Notes: generated from the sequence alone by a model not told the origin. A stretch of 64,000 nucleotides of DNA from Euptelea pleiosperma (GCA_035048495.1 CM068545.1:35912225-35976224), one strand, 5' to 3'; positions 43,884 to 55,430 are shown, counted from the first letter of the stretch. Made by a program: numbers and translations.

Positions 43884-44690
43884 TAAGATGAATAATTCTA
43901 TTAAGAAAGAGGTGAACTTGACTCAAAATGTGAGTAGTAAGAAGAATCTTGTAAAGGAAAATCATGAGCTTTACAATTTAAACTTTTTATCTAGGAAGAT
44001 GACCTATTAGAAAGGTCTAAAATTTTGAGCAGGGGGATTGAGTCCCTTAAAAAAATTAAGCATCCTCAGAGTTACACAACTCAAAAGATAAGTGAACCCA
44101 AGAGAAATGGTCAACCTACTAGAATCACATCTGTGTGGGTTAGGAATGATACCTTGAAGAAAAATTCCTATACTATTCTTGCCCTGTTCTCTTCTGAGTA
44201 ATGAGCTCTTCATCTGTTTCTGTGTTCATTCTTATTCTGAGATTTGGGATAATTTTTTTTGTTTATAGATTTTGTTTTCTTTATAGTTTTCTATTTATTT
44301 TTATTTGCTTTGTTTTCAAAATAATAAATAGAAAATTTCAGAAAATCAAACGGATTGGTGTTAAGTAGAATATTGAGTTTTGTTCTAATGAATATTGTTA
44401 AATTTGATGGGCAATAACTTGTAAAATGTTCTAAAAAAATCAGGACTTAACATTAAAAGTAAAATTTGATAATCTATGTATTGCACTAGGTAAAAATTGA
44501 TACAATTTTATCGGATATTTCTTCACATGCACACTGATTTTTATTGATGAGTACGGATCTGATAGAGGTATAAGATCTTGTATTTTTGGGATTAGGAATA
44601 AACCTCTACTAATATAACTTCAAATTAGTAGTGTTCATAACCTCTGTTGATTTTGAAACTTAGGCTTATAAAATAAGGGTCAGAAATCCT
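43884..44690 (+). mobile_element. Copia internal fragment related to copia B
   Basis: It encodes a worn gag tail ending TSVWVRND (compare TMWVRKE in copia B). The following non-coding text TTTCTTTATAGTTTTCTA, GAAAATTTCAGAAAATCAAA and GATGGGCAATAACTTG aligns in order with copia B at about 6190-6400. No LTR is attached. It directly abuts the CACTA end. Confidence 0.72.
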
Positions 44691-45299
44691 AATTTAGGTC
44701 CATTAACAGGCTAGAAATATGACCGATGTCCATGGGCATCAATTGGGCTCCAAACTGGATGACAAGAAGGCCTCAAAGGTCACTAAAATGGCTCCAACAG
44801 CTCACCCAAACAAATATGACCCAAATCAACAATAATTAGACATTAATAATAAATACACATAATTAATTATTATCTAATAAGTAATGCAACTAAAAAGCAA
44901 GGCATTACAATACGGATGTAAAAGTGGACATTTGCCACATTTGTAGACCCTTGGTTTTGCCCAAATCAAGCTAGATTGTGAGATTTGATGGCTCTCATCT
45001 TCCACCATATGCTTAGATCTTCAGATCTACTCAATAGAAACCCATTCTGAGGGCATACAGAGGTAAAATAGTGTCCATTTACCACATCTGTAGCCCCTTG
45101 GATCTACCCAAATCATGCCAAATCATGAGATCTGACGACTCACATCTTCCACCCTTGATCTGCTGAGATCTTTAAATCTACTCCTTGGATGCCCAAACTA
45201 ATGCCAGACAGATGTATATAAAAAGTAACCATGACCAAGTTCTCTTCTCGGTATTACCGAACATAGTAATGACATAAACTAAGGCATCTATATGCTTAG
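44691..45299. repeat. Two diverged direct copies of about 150 bp
   Basis: TTGTAGACCCTTGG with GAGATTTGATGG..CATCTTCCACC (about 44940-45030) recurs as CTGTAGCCCCTTGG with GAGATCTGACGA..CATCTTCCACC (about 45085-45175). No gene seen. Confidence 0.6.
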
Positions 45300-46228
45300 T
45301 CTCTCATTTGTTGATGTAAAAAAAATATCTTTTTGAACTTTTCTAGTTCTTAGAATATCAGCTTGAGATACTTCACCATCTTATCGTTCTTGGTCGAGAA
45401 TCCTCCATTGACTTGGTTGATTATCAGTTGGGAATCACTAAGGATTAGTCATTCTCAGATTTCTAGGCGTTCGGCCATCTCGAAACCTGCTAGCGACACC
45501 TCTTATTCTGCTTCATTATTTGAAGTCGAAAAACCCAATTTCACGGCCAATTAAATCCTTCTATTCTCGGGAGTCACAAGGACAGCTCCATCTCTTGATC
45601 CCATGCTACCTGATGCCAATCCATCTTTGAATAATCTCCACTCATTCTTTAGATCCCAAGGGTTTGGGATTCCTTGGGCTCTTGCTCTGTTATCAGTGGT
45701 TCTCGTTACTTGCTTGACCCATAGTGGATCATTAATACAAAAGTCAATAAGGAAATCCACCATCACTTGCTCCTGCTCGACTGTTTTTCACCTATCACTT
45801 GCTCCTTCTCGACTATTTTTTGCCTATAAAAAATGTTGAACAGGTTCAGTAGTATGGCCCATTTTTCCATCCTTCTCGTATTCAGTGGTAGGTTGGTAAT
45901 TACCATGATTTGGTGAGCCTTGAAGTAGGTCCTTAACCTTTGGATCTAGAATAACAATGCTAGCCCCATCATCTTTAGTAGGTTGTATCTTGTTTCCACG
46001 TTCAACAGTGTCTTGTTGGGAAAGTAAATTAGTTTCTCATTTCTTTCTTCTTCTCTAATCAGTACAGAGCTTATTGCAAACTTTGATATTTGAGAGGTAC
46101 ATATACAAACATTTCCCTTAGGTCACTTTGAGAGGGTATATTGCTTGTCGAGGTATTTCTTCAATTTATGAAAGGCTTTTTTGCATTCATCCAACCATTC
46201 AATTTATATTTCTCTCTCAAGAGGACTT
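45300..46228 (-). pseudogene. Tat-type gypsy RNase H relic
   Basis: Right to left the translation shows EWLDECKKAFHKLKKYLDKQ (RNase H entry), a worn RNase H with ETRYNLLKMMGLAL, then the archaeal-type RNase H: EWRLFKDGLASGS, NNEAEYEVSLAGFEMAE and LILSDSQLIINQVNGGF. The two RNase H domains in this order mark the Tat lineage. Stops and frameshifts are frequent. It is cut at 46228 by the copia C LTR. Confidence 0.83.
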
Positions 46229-47473
46229 TGAGATTGAAAGTACTTGGTTCTATGTATCCACAAGACCTAGAGGGATATGAATAGGTCTGATTCAAATTTA
46301 AAAAATCAATTAACCCTATTCAGATTAGGTTAGTGATCTGGGATTCTATCACATAGATTGCTAAAGCAAAAAGGTTACCGATTGAACAATCTTAATACGA
46401 ATATATCAAAGATATATCTTCCTTAATATTGTTTAATCCGATCTCAAAATTAACAAACAATTAATCACATGTGCACATGATATTTAACGAGGGAACCCTC
46501 AACAGGAAAATCTTTGGGACCACAGCCAATAAAAAACAAAGCACTAACAAAAGTAGAGACTGTTACCCACCCAACTGACTTCTCAAACTGAATCACAACT
46601 CGATCCACACACAAGCTCCAGTTGTTGCTTTACTATGTTGTCTTGTATCTTCATGCCACGAACTGCACAAAAATGTTTTCGGGGCATTGTTCTAGAATTA
46701 AATTGGAATCACACCAAATCGCACTTACTCGCCACAACAAGTACACACCAATTAGTTCAATGGATCTTGATCGACCAAGTGTAACCATAAAATCGATTAG
46801 ATCACGAATAAAACCCTAGGTTAATCTCAAAATTCTCTATTGGATTCTTCTGTCTCTTGTGTTATTAAAAGATATGAATGTAAGGTTTATATATGTTTAA
46901 AAACTCGTAGAGAGAATCCTAACTTAATTGGGAAACTATCCAAGGCAAAAAAATTGATTTTTTGGTAAGTTAATTTTCAGCTTGAAAAATCGCAACTTCG
47001 TTCAAACCAATTTTATCCGAATTAGCCCATAGAAGAAGCATTATTTGAACAATGTTCACGCAGACTTCCTTCGAAGCACATTATGTCTCGTTCAAACGAG
47101 TTGGACTTCATTTGAACCAAATTAGGTATGTTTTAACGAATTGGGACAGACTTAGGTTTATTTGTTAAAAATTGATTTTATGATTAACTACCATCACTTA
47201 AGCTCTTTTAAGCCAAGGGTAAGTTATCTAACAATCACCTATAGTCAATCCAAGTATCTAGGTCACTTACCATCCTAGATGTACATTGTGGTGAATGTAA
47301 AAGGTGTTTGCATGCATCAGATAAGCATCATATTCACTTGATACATGTATCTTCATATCAAATAGACTCTATTTAAGACTTTGAACTTTTTCATACTTAT
47401 GGCATATATGCCAATGACTTATGATAGTTTTGTCAATGAAATTTTCCAATTTATAAAAAAAATGGACTTTACA
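46229..47473 (-). repeat. Copia C LTR (1245 bp), minus strand
   Basis: On the minus strand it starts TGTAAAGTCC after the polypurine tract AAAAGGGGAAAT and ends CAATCTCA. A TATATAAAC box lies on the minus strand near 46890. The polypurine tract on its right makes it the 3' LTR of a minus-strand copia. No second LTR is present. Confidence 0.75.
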
Positions 47474-48230
47474 ATTTCCCCTTTTGGCAATTTCGTGTCA
47501 AAACCACTACAGACATACAAACAGAAATAAAGTAGACATTACAATGTTTAAGATTTCTCTCCCTATTTGTATGCCCATCTTCACAATGTCTTCATGGATC
47601 TGAAGTCCTGAAAAAAACATTACAATGTTTAACATTTCTCCCCCTATCTCTATGACCATCTTCATAATGTCTTCAAGGATCTAAAGTCCTATATGTTAGC
47701 ACCTCACTTTAAACAAGCGCACAGAAATCAAGAGATATATAATCAATGTAAATGTAGGTGCAAGTATCTCAATGTGCAAGATGCGATCCATTCTACTCCC
47801 CATTTTTTCGCCAAGTGACAAAGGGTATTAGAAGTACAAATCATTAAAAAAAACACAATCACATAATATAACAAATAATATAATAATTAAAGAACATCTG
47901 AGACATATATGAAGCAAACCAAAACAATGATGTATATATAAATATATCAGAGAATATACAAGGTTTGAGTACATCGAAAGATAGAAAGATACAAATCAGA
48001 GCACTCAACCTCACACGACAAATACATCATAAAAAAACAATGACTGTAGATTAGTCATAATCGCTCTCCACCTCCTATCTCTGGGAACTCTAGTGTAGCT
48101 GCAGAGGTGGAAGACTGTTGTAGTGGTCCTCCAAACTGACACACCTAGAAATGAGCATCGACAATAGTTCTCAACATGCCAAGCTCTCTTAACATCAAAC
48201 CCTACTGATCAAGCAAAATTTATGGTACAA
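47474..48230 (-). mobile_element. Copia C internal 3' region
   Basis: Read leftward it has a purine tract, then two copies of a GGGGGAGAAATG / ATGAAGATGGTCAT phrase typical of the untranslated 3' region of SIRE-like copia elements (rc of 47570-47670). No pol domain is recognisable, and the element fades out near 48230. Confidence 0.6.
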
Positions 48231-48476
48231 CCAAACATAAGAAATTTCAATTCTTGGAATCTAAATTTTCAACAAATCAGCTCACCCCAATCGATTGGAG
48301 TCTATGTGTTTTGGAATTCTATTTCCAATTCCAAATCTATGTCTAGTAACAAAACAAACCCTAAATGTAATTCCGAATGCATATATTATATAAAAGAAAT
48401 GTATGATATTGGGAAAACATCCATAGGTCATGTCATGTCCCATTGCATGTAAGGGATAACTACCTACAATGGTGTT
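48231..48476. other. CNL copy 2 downstream flank with LTR scrap
   Basis: 48260-48295 carries a short fragment CTCACCCCAATCGATTGGAG identical to copia D LTR sequence, outside that element. 48390-48476 aligns with the flank of CNL copy 1 (10280-10350). No gene. Confidence 0.55.
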
Positions 48477-48481
48477 ATTGT

Positions 48482-48955
48482 TGTTGTATTTTGGTGAGAA
48501 ATGCTCACCCCAATCGATTGGAGTCTCTATCCAATCAATTGGAGTAGCAGGTCCAATCGATTGGACTGACGAACCGAGAAATTTAGGAGATTTTTATTTC
48601 GAGTTTTCTTGTTTTAGGAAACCCTAGTTCGTCTTTGGGGTTCTTTAAGTGACCCATTGCTCATTGTATTGAGTGTGAGAGACTTTGTAAAGCCTGTTAA
48701 AAATTGTGGGATATCTAGTGAGAGATCTAGAGAGTGCCTGTGTGAGAGGTTGTACGAGAGATTGAGGGAGCAATCTTTGTACTCTGTTGATTCATAGTGA
48801 AGATCCGATCATCATCACCCGTGGACGTAGGTTTCAACCGAACCACGTAAATGCTTGTGTTATTTGTCTGCTTTGTTTGATTTCTCTTGTGTGACGTGTG
48901 TTTATTGATGTTCATTGTCGCTCTTCGAGGGATCGCTTGGGGGTTTTCCGCAACA
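48482..48955 (+). repeat. Copia D 5' LTR (474 bp)
   Basis: Identical in plan to 50339-50873 but about 60 bp shorter, lacking a unit of the palindrome array. It has two exact CCAATCGATTGG copies and one near copy just inside the start. Confidence 0.93.
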
Positions 48956-48987
48956 AACTGGTATCAGAGCTCAAGGATTCGATAGGG

Positions 48988-50120
48988 ATGGCCCCAAAAT
49001 ATACAAAAGTGTCAAACGCCTAGTTCGAGGTCGAGAAATTCGATGTGAGCAATAATTTTGGATTATGGCAAGTCCAAGTTAAGGACGTCTTAATCCAGTA
49101 GGATTTGTACAAAGCATTAAAGGCTCAGAAGGGTAAACCCAATGATATGTCGGATGATGATTGGGAGGATTTTGACCTAAAAGCTTGTAGTACGATTCGG
49201 ATGTGCTTGGAGAAGGAGATCACGTACAATGTGATGCACGAGAACTCTACGGTGACGCTTTGGTCAAAACTTGAAAGCCTCTACATGACGAAGTCCCTCA
49301 CCAATAGACTGTACCTTAAGAAGTAGCTCTATGCATTGAGCATGAAGGAAGGTATGACTATGAACGAACATCTAAATAGGTTTAATAGAATTTTGTTTGA
49401 TTTATTAAACGTAGATGTTAAGTTGGAAGATGAAGACAAAACCCTGATTGCTAAGGAGACTTCAGAAGACGTAGAAAATGTATTGTTAGTAACGGATCAG
49501 AAACATCTTGCAAGTGATAGCTGGATTCTTGACTCTGGTTGTTCCTATCACATGTGTCCCAATAGGGATTTGTTCATCAAGTACAGGACTGTAAATGGTG
49601 GAACAATTTTAATGGGTAATGGTCTAACCTGTAAAACAATTGGGATGGGGATGGTAAAGCTCAAGATGCATGATGGGATTGTGAGAACGTTGACTGAGGT
49701 TGGGCATGTTCCTAATCTGAAGAAGAACTTGATATCCTTGGGAGCCTTAGATTCCAAGGGCTACAAGATAGTAGGGAAAGGTGGAGTCTTGAAGGTGGTG
49801 AGGGGTGCTCTAGTTGTGATGAAAGGGACAAAGGTTGGAAACTTGTGTACTCTTTCTAGCTGTACAGTTACGGGTCAGGCGGCCATATTGACATCAGATG
49901 ATGGGTCCTCTACACGCTTGGGGCACAAGCGTCTAGGAGGATTTGCAGAGTTATGCAAGTAGGGTGTGCTTAGTGGTGCGAAGGTAAGAAAATTGGACTT
50001 TTGTGAGCATGGTGTGTTAGAAAACCAATGCAAGGTCAAGTTCAGTGAAGTGGTGCATCGCATGAAAGGTAATATGGATTACATCCATTTGGATGTTTGT
50101 GGCACAACGGTGCAAATTTG
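48988..50120 (+). pseudogene. Copia D gag-protease-pre-integrase, broken
   Basis: ATG 48988 begins MAPKYTKVSNA, then KFDVSNNFGLWQVQVKDVL, WEDFDLKACSTIRMCL and LWSKLESLYMTKSLTNRLYL, the usual copia gag. Three stops (after NA, after LIQ, after KK at 49326) interrupt it. The second open part (49336-49962) joins gag HLNRFNRILFDL directly to protease SWILDSGCSYHMCPNRD (active site DSG at 49531-49539) through a shortened linker, so the zinc knuckle is deleted. Pre-integrase LGHKRLGGFAELCK and LDFCEHGV follow, and the frame ends soon after YIHLDVCGT. It is non-functional. Confidence 0.88.
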
Positions 50121-50338
50121 AGCGCCTTAAGGGTGCATTGGAGATGGCGATCGGATTGGAGGATCTTCTAGCAGATAATGTGTTTGCAGAGCAGTTAACG
50201 AGTGGTTCGTGGTAATGGCTCGCAGAGCAATTGAGCAGATGCTCGAGGTGGTGGCTCGTGGAGCAGTTGAGCAGTGGCTCGTGGAGCGGTTGAGCAGTGG
50301 CTCGTAGTAGTGACTCGCATTCACACCAAGGTGGAGAT

Positions 50339-50873
50339 TGTTGTATTTTGGTGAGAACTGCTCACCCCAATCGATTGGAGTCTCTGTCCAATCGATTGGA
50401 GACGTTCGAGTTTCTATTTTGACTATTCCAATCGATTGGAGTCTCTGTCCAATCGATTGGAGTACCAAGTCCAATCGATTGGACAGACGAACCGAGAAAT
50501 TTAGGAAATTTCTATTTCGGGTTTTCTTATTTTAGGAAACCCTAGTTCATCTTTGGGGTTATTTAAGTGACACATTGCTCATTGTATTGAGTGTGAGAGA
50601 CTTTGTAAAGTTTGTGAAAGATTGGGGGATATCTAGTGAGAGATCTAGAGAGTGCCTGTGTGAGAGGTTGTACGAAAGATTGAGAGAGCAATCTTTGTAC
50701 TCTGTTGATTCATAGTGAAGATCTGATCATCATCGCCCGTGGACATAGATTTCAACCGAACCACGTAAATGCTTGTGTTATTTGTCTACTTTGTTTGATT
50801 TCTCTTGTGTGACGTGTGTTTTTTGATGGCCATTGTCGCTCTTCGAGGGATAGCTTGGGGGTTTTCCGCAACA
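50339..50873 (+). repeat. Copia D 3' LTR (535 bp)
   Basis: Preceded by the purine run AAGGTGGAGA. It contains five exact CCAATCGATTGG palindromes in its first 140 bp, three more than the 5' LTR. It ends CCGCAACA at 50873. Confidence 0.93.
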
Positions 50874-51179
50874 ATTGCCATCCATCACACCCACAGCTAA
50901 GATCGTCGGGCAAGATGTGGTGGACACATCATCGGTGCTTGAAGGTAAGAAGATGCCTTTAAATATTACAGATCGCCCTACACCCTACAGATAGTATAAT
51001 TGAACTCTAGCTAAAGGACCTATACTTTGCTAGACTCCTCACTTACCACTTCGAAACAAAATACGAGCATGTTCTTCAATTGTCTTTTGAAATTTATCTG
51101 GATACCTATCAACATATCAATTTGAATGGAATAGAACATGCTTGTGTTAACTAAAAGTAGATTTAACAAGTACGAGTGT

Positions 51180-51440
51180 CAACGGGGTCAGTTCCGGGTC
51201 GGTTGCTAAGGTACCAGGAACCAGAACCAATATTGTCTGATCAGTTCTGGTTCCTATTGGATCTAGTTCTCATAATGATGGATCCAGAACTGGAATTAAT
51301 TGTTTGGTTTCAGTCGGTTCTCCGATTCCTTTTGGTTTGGTCCTAGAATCAAACTACCCAGAACCAGATTTGTTATTATCGGTTCGGTTTTGGTTTCGGT
51401 TCTTACTTGGTCCGTTTTCAAAACTGTGTAAATAAAACCG
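51180..51440. repeat. GGTTC-rich interspersed repeat
   Basis: A run of GGTTCGGTTTTGG / GGAACCAGAACC-type phrases on both strands resembles low-complexity hAT-type MITEs. No clear ends. It is absent from the matching part of CNL copy 1. Confidence 0.45.
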
Positions 51441-51479
51441 GGTCTTCGAGCCCACTACTGTCAAATCATGCGGGGCATC

Positions 51480-51750
51480 TAGCTCCTTAGGTCTCTTTAC
51501 ATCTAACATCTGAAATCTCCATTTGATTGATGGGTTGTATGAATGGTCGTGTCCCGGATGTGGGTATAGTGTAAAGAAAAATATATGATACAGATTTCTT
51601 CATCAAAATATTGATACAGAAGTCCCTTAAATTCCATGTGGCACATTCTTTGGCACCCACTGACCTCAGGAATGTTTTGCCAATACCTTAGTGGACCAAT
51701 ACACCAAACATCAGCATGATTGGATCTAAACCTCTGGCTCATAAATCGAA
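51480..51750. repeat. Hairpin MITE, copy f (diverged)
   Basis: AATTCCATGTGGCACATTCT, TAGTGGACCAATACACC and ATCAGCATGATTGGATC match the arm and middle of the hairpin MITE family. It lies in the 3' intron region of CNL copy 2, between the LRR exon and the last-exon remnant. Confidence 0.5.
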
Positions 51751-54564
51751 GAAGGATGAAAGCAGAAAAACAAAATGAAAAAGAAAACAACTCACCGAGA
51801 GGAAACTCGAAGGATTGTGTGGGGCAGAGGGTGTCACATGAAATGAATTTAAACCTTCATTTAACAGACGGGGCCCAGTTATGAAAAGAGACCAAAGGTA
51901 TATGTTTGACATTCTCACGGTCTTCGCGATTTAACAGCAACGACCTCTTCAATTCATTTGACATATAATGCAAATCAAGACGGTTAAGATTTCTCAGGTA
52001 TTTGATGCCTGAAGGGAGCTTCCTTAACTGCCGACACGTGTCAATCCTTAGCGTATGGAGGACAGGCATTGCACCTTCTTCCACTATCATCAAATTTAAT
52101 GTTCCTAGTAATTTGAGACCCAATATCTGAAGTCTTTGAAATCCTTGTGCCCCAAAAAATAGCTGCTCTCCAGTGTATGCCCCATCAAGATTGATCTCCA
52201 CCAAATTAGGTAAAACTTGAAGCACTCTAATGGGATCATCCATCAAGTATGAGTTCTTTAAATTTAACCTGACCAGGTGATTAAGTAAGCGAAACCAATC
52301 TGGCAATTTCCCTAAACGCCCCTCCAAATATAGACGTTCAAGAAACTCAGGTGGATGTGATATTGATTGTAAAGAAGCTCCAGTATATGAAAGCACCTTC
52401 AACGAACGGAGGTCATTCATTTTGTCAATAGAGGCGCTTAAACCCATCTCATCTTCATTTCCTGTTAGTCTAATGCCCAACTTCCTTAGTTGGCTCAACT
52501 TTCCCAACTCTCTAATCATGTGATTGCTTGGGTATGCCGCTTGTATCACCCCTAGATTTTGTAGGGATGTTAAGCATCCTATCCCCTCATCCACCATCAG
52601 TCCACATTCGCCCACTGAACCAAAAGCTAGATGTCGTAGTTTTCGGAGCTTAAGCATCCCGAGAGGCAACTCTTTCACATGAGTACCTTTAAGATTCAAT
52701 GTTTCTAGGTTTTGTAGCTTCTCTGAGGACTTTGGTAGCACTTTGATTCTTGTATTCCTCAGATTCAGATACCTTAAATGAAACAGATTAACAAAATCCT
52801 CTGGAAAATTTTCTAAAGGTGCATCTTGTAGATCCAATACTTTGACTAGCCTAATGTTAGGCAAAAGTGTATGCATACTAGAAGGCAATATATCTACCCC
52901 AAACATGTAAATAGATCGAAGAAGGGAGAAATTTGTGTTTTGTGGAACATTACTAGCATTGTTCTGGATCGAAATGCGCCGGACATTCTCATCCAAACTT
53001 GTGTTCTGTTGTCCAACAATTCCAAAGAAATTCCCCTCTTCAGACTTGAATTTAATGATCTCACGCAGGATAACATGAACTCGACAACTTTTTACCCGTC
53101 CATCAGAATACAATTTCACTGCTTGAATCAGGTTCCTTTGGATGAGCTCATTGAGGTATTCTTCTGCAACATCTTCTAATGTAAAACCTCTCCTTTCTTC
53201 TACAAACCCTTCAGCTATCCATAGTCGAATGAGTCTTGAACAACTGATGTCATAATCCTCCGGAAAAATTCCAAAGTAAAACCAACAAAGCTTTAGGCGG
53301 TATGGCAGATCAGTATAACTCAATGACAATATTCCTGTCAGTACCGACTGAAGGAAAGGATTTCTTTCTAATTCCAAACCAAAAGTGTCGTTCAACTTTT
53401 TCCATTCAAAAGCTGTCTTCTCCATCGTTGACAGAAGGCTACCAATTGCGACAATTGCAAGAGGAGATCCACCACATTTCAACACTATTTTAACAGACAA
53501 ATCCTCTAACTCTTCAGGACAATGTCCCCCAAATGCCTTCTTGCAGAAGAGTTCCCAAGCATCCTCGTCAAATAGAGGTGGAAGGTTATAGGTATGGCCG
53601 TAAGGTTCTACACAATGAGAAGCCACTTTACTATTGCGTGTTGTAAGTATGATCCTACTACCACAGCTATTAAGAGGAAATGCATGTTTTATTGATTCCC
53701 AAAAATCAATTGTCCAAACATCATCAAGAATGACAACGTACCTCTGTTCCCGTAAATAATCCCTCATTTTGTCAATTAAATGGACCATATCCATACTGTT
53801 GATTGCCTCTCTGTTCAAGAAGTCTTGGAAGGCAGGAAATTGATTTAGCGTTTTCTCTAAGAGTTCTTCGACTCTGAAGGACTTCGACACAGTGATCCAA
53901 GCACGACAATGGAAGTATTCTTCCACCCTTTGGTCATCATAAACTTTCTTGGTGAGCGTTGTCTTCCCAGATCCACCCATGCCAGCCACAGCAATCACTG
54001 TACACCTTGAATCTTTCTCTATTAACGAGTGCACCAGTTCATTTTTCATCTTGTCCAAGCCCACAATATCAGATTCCTCAATGTAGTGGGAAGGCACTCG
54101 AGGATCAAAACATTCGTTGAACCCAGTACCGGAACTCGTTCCTTCATCAGAGCTATTGACTTCCAAATGATATGTTTCGCTTCTCTCTTTTCTTTTCGAA
54201 CCCTTGTTTGAACTTCTTGCATCTGAGTGGCAATTTGATGGCATCCCTTAAATTCCTTGATTAACTTAACGGGTTTTAGTAGAAAACCAAAGAATTCAGG
54301 TAGATTCTTGTGTGTTATGAGAAGCGCAAACTCATCAAGAATATCTTCAGTATAAAAAGCTATATCTCTCACTTCTTTCACCAAAGCTTTAACTTCTTCG
54401 TCACTTGCTCCCTTTACATCTAGTTTCTTTAGGAATTCTAGCATGCTCTCCAACTCATACCTCAAATTATGGACTTCACCTTCCACTCCTCTCAAAAGTG
54501 AAGCTTCTTGTACCATCAAGGTTGATATTCTATCAAGAAGAACACTCACAAAGGCGTCCGCCAT

Positions 54565-54773
54565 TTTCTGCACAAAATAACAGAGAGAAAGGGAAAGAAC
54601 ACTTAGAGATTAGAAGATAACGGTTCCTCAATGCTGTGACAATGAATATCTGCTATGGTGGAAAGTTTTTTTAGTGATACCTCCATTACGCCATCAGTTT
54701 TCTGAAAATTTTACCTATCGATCACTGGAAAAAGAAAATTAATGTTTAGCAACCCTCCATGTTTGATATTTAC
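54565..54773 (-). promoter_or_regulatory. CNL copy 2 proximal upstream region
   Basis: Aligns with copy 1 upstream sequence. It carries a single GAAAGTTTT at 54661-54669, the empty site of the Mutator-type MITE in copy 1. A different hairpin MITE starts at 54774. Confidence 0.6.
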
Positions 54774-55168
54774 GGAAAAATTTTAGATGCAGAGGACTTT
54801 GGATGCAGTCGATGGAGACCCTACATGGCTCATTTTTTGGGGCCTACTAACCGCATGGATTTTTACCCCACCCCTTGGTGGATATGCATACCAAAAATCA
54901 GTCTCATTGATTTTCTCTAGCCATCGATTATAGCACGTTTTTAGGATTGATTGAAGCCGTTGGATTCAAGAATGCTTTTTTGCGTTTTGTTGGGAACTTA
55001 ATCAAACGGCTAGAGATTATCAACCAAGCTGATTTTTGGTATGAATATTCACCAAGGTGTGGGGTAAACATCCATGCGGTTAGTGGGCCCCAAAAAATGA
55101 GCCATGTAGGGCCACGAGACCCCTCTGCATCGACTGCATCCAAAGTCCTCTGCATCTAAAATTTTTCC
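54774..55168. mobile_element. Hairpin MITE, copy g (395 bp), Mutator-type
   Basis: Perfect or near-perfect inverted ends of about 41 bp (GGAAAAATTTTAGATGCAGA and its complement) and a perfect 9-bp target duplication GATATTTAC (54765-54773, 55169-55177). Inner parts are also inverted. This copy defines the family and its target-site size. It lies 200 bp upstream of CNL copy 2. Confidence 0.92.
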
Positions 55169-55184
55169 GATATTTACCCCTTCC

Positions 55185-55430
55185 AAAAGGCCACGTGTTG
55201 AACTCTTTTCTAGGCTCACTGACTTATGGATCTTTGCCACATCCACTGGTAGCAAACAGTTGTTGACTTACTAAAAATAGCCTAATTGTTGATTTCTAGC
55301 CATTTGATTTGAATACCTGGAAAAAATGCTTCTAATCCAATAGCTCTAATCACACCATGAAAAATGATCAAATCCAATGGCTAAAAATATCAATCAGTTG
55401 ATTATTGGTGTGCCAATGTAAAACCTTGAA
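55185..55430. repeat. Hairpin MITE, copy h (diverged)
   Basis: AAGGCCACGTG at the left, GTTGATTTCTAGCCATTTGA and inverted AATCCAATGGCTAAAAAT at the right follow the family plan. Ends are unclear. Confidence 0.5.

Larger units (their letters stand above)
48482..50873 (+). mobile_element. Copia D: two-LTR, internally deleted
   Basis: 5' LTR 48482-48955, primer-binding site 48959-48970 (TGGTATCAGAGC), internal 48971-50338, 3' LTR 50339-50873. LTRs run TGTTGTATTTTGG to CCGCAACA. Flanks ATTGT and ATTGC form a 5-bp duplication with one change, and the paralogous flank at about 10350 reads ATTGCCATCCAT uninterrupted. Only gag, protease and the pre-integrase region survive, and integrase core, RT and RNase H are gone. 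A polypurine run AAGGTGGAGA precedes the 3' LTR. Confidence 0.93.
51039..54564 (-). pseudogene. CNL resistance gene, copy 2 (RPM1-like), frameshifted
   Basis: ATG 54564 (MADAF) opens the CC domain with TEDILDEF. At about 54197 one base is missing compared with copy 1 (GTTCG-AAAAG versus GTTCACAAAAG), throwing the frame. The NB-ARC and LRR part is open from 54244 to 51857 (795 codons). In that numbering: P-loop GMGGSGKTT 88-96, kinase-2 VVILDDVW 170-177, RNBS-B GSRIILTTR, GSPLAI 259-264, RNBS-D CWFYFGIFPEDYD, then VHV at 389-391 where MHD is expected. About 80 bp present in copy 1 near 12240-12325 is absent, causing an early stop after HNWAPSVK. A fragment like the last exon of copy 1 remains at 51105-51039. 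A CC-less product from the internal ATG is conceivable but unsupported. Confidence 0.87.
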
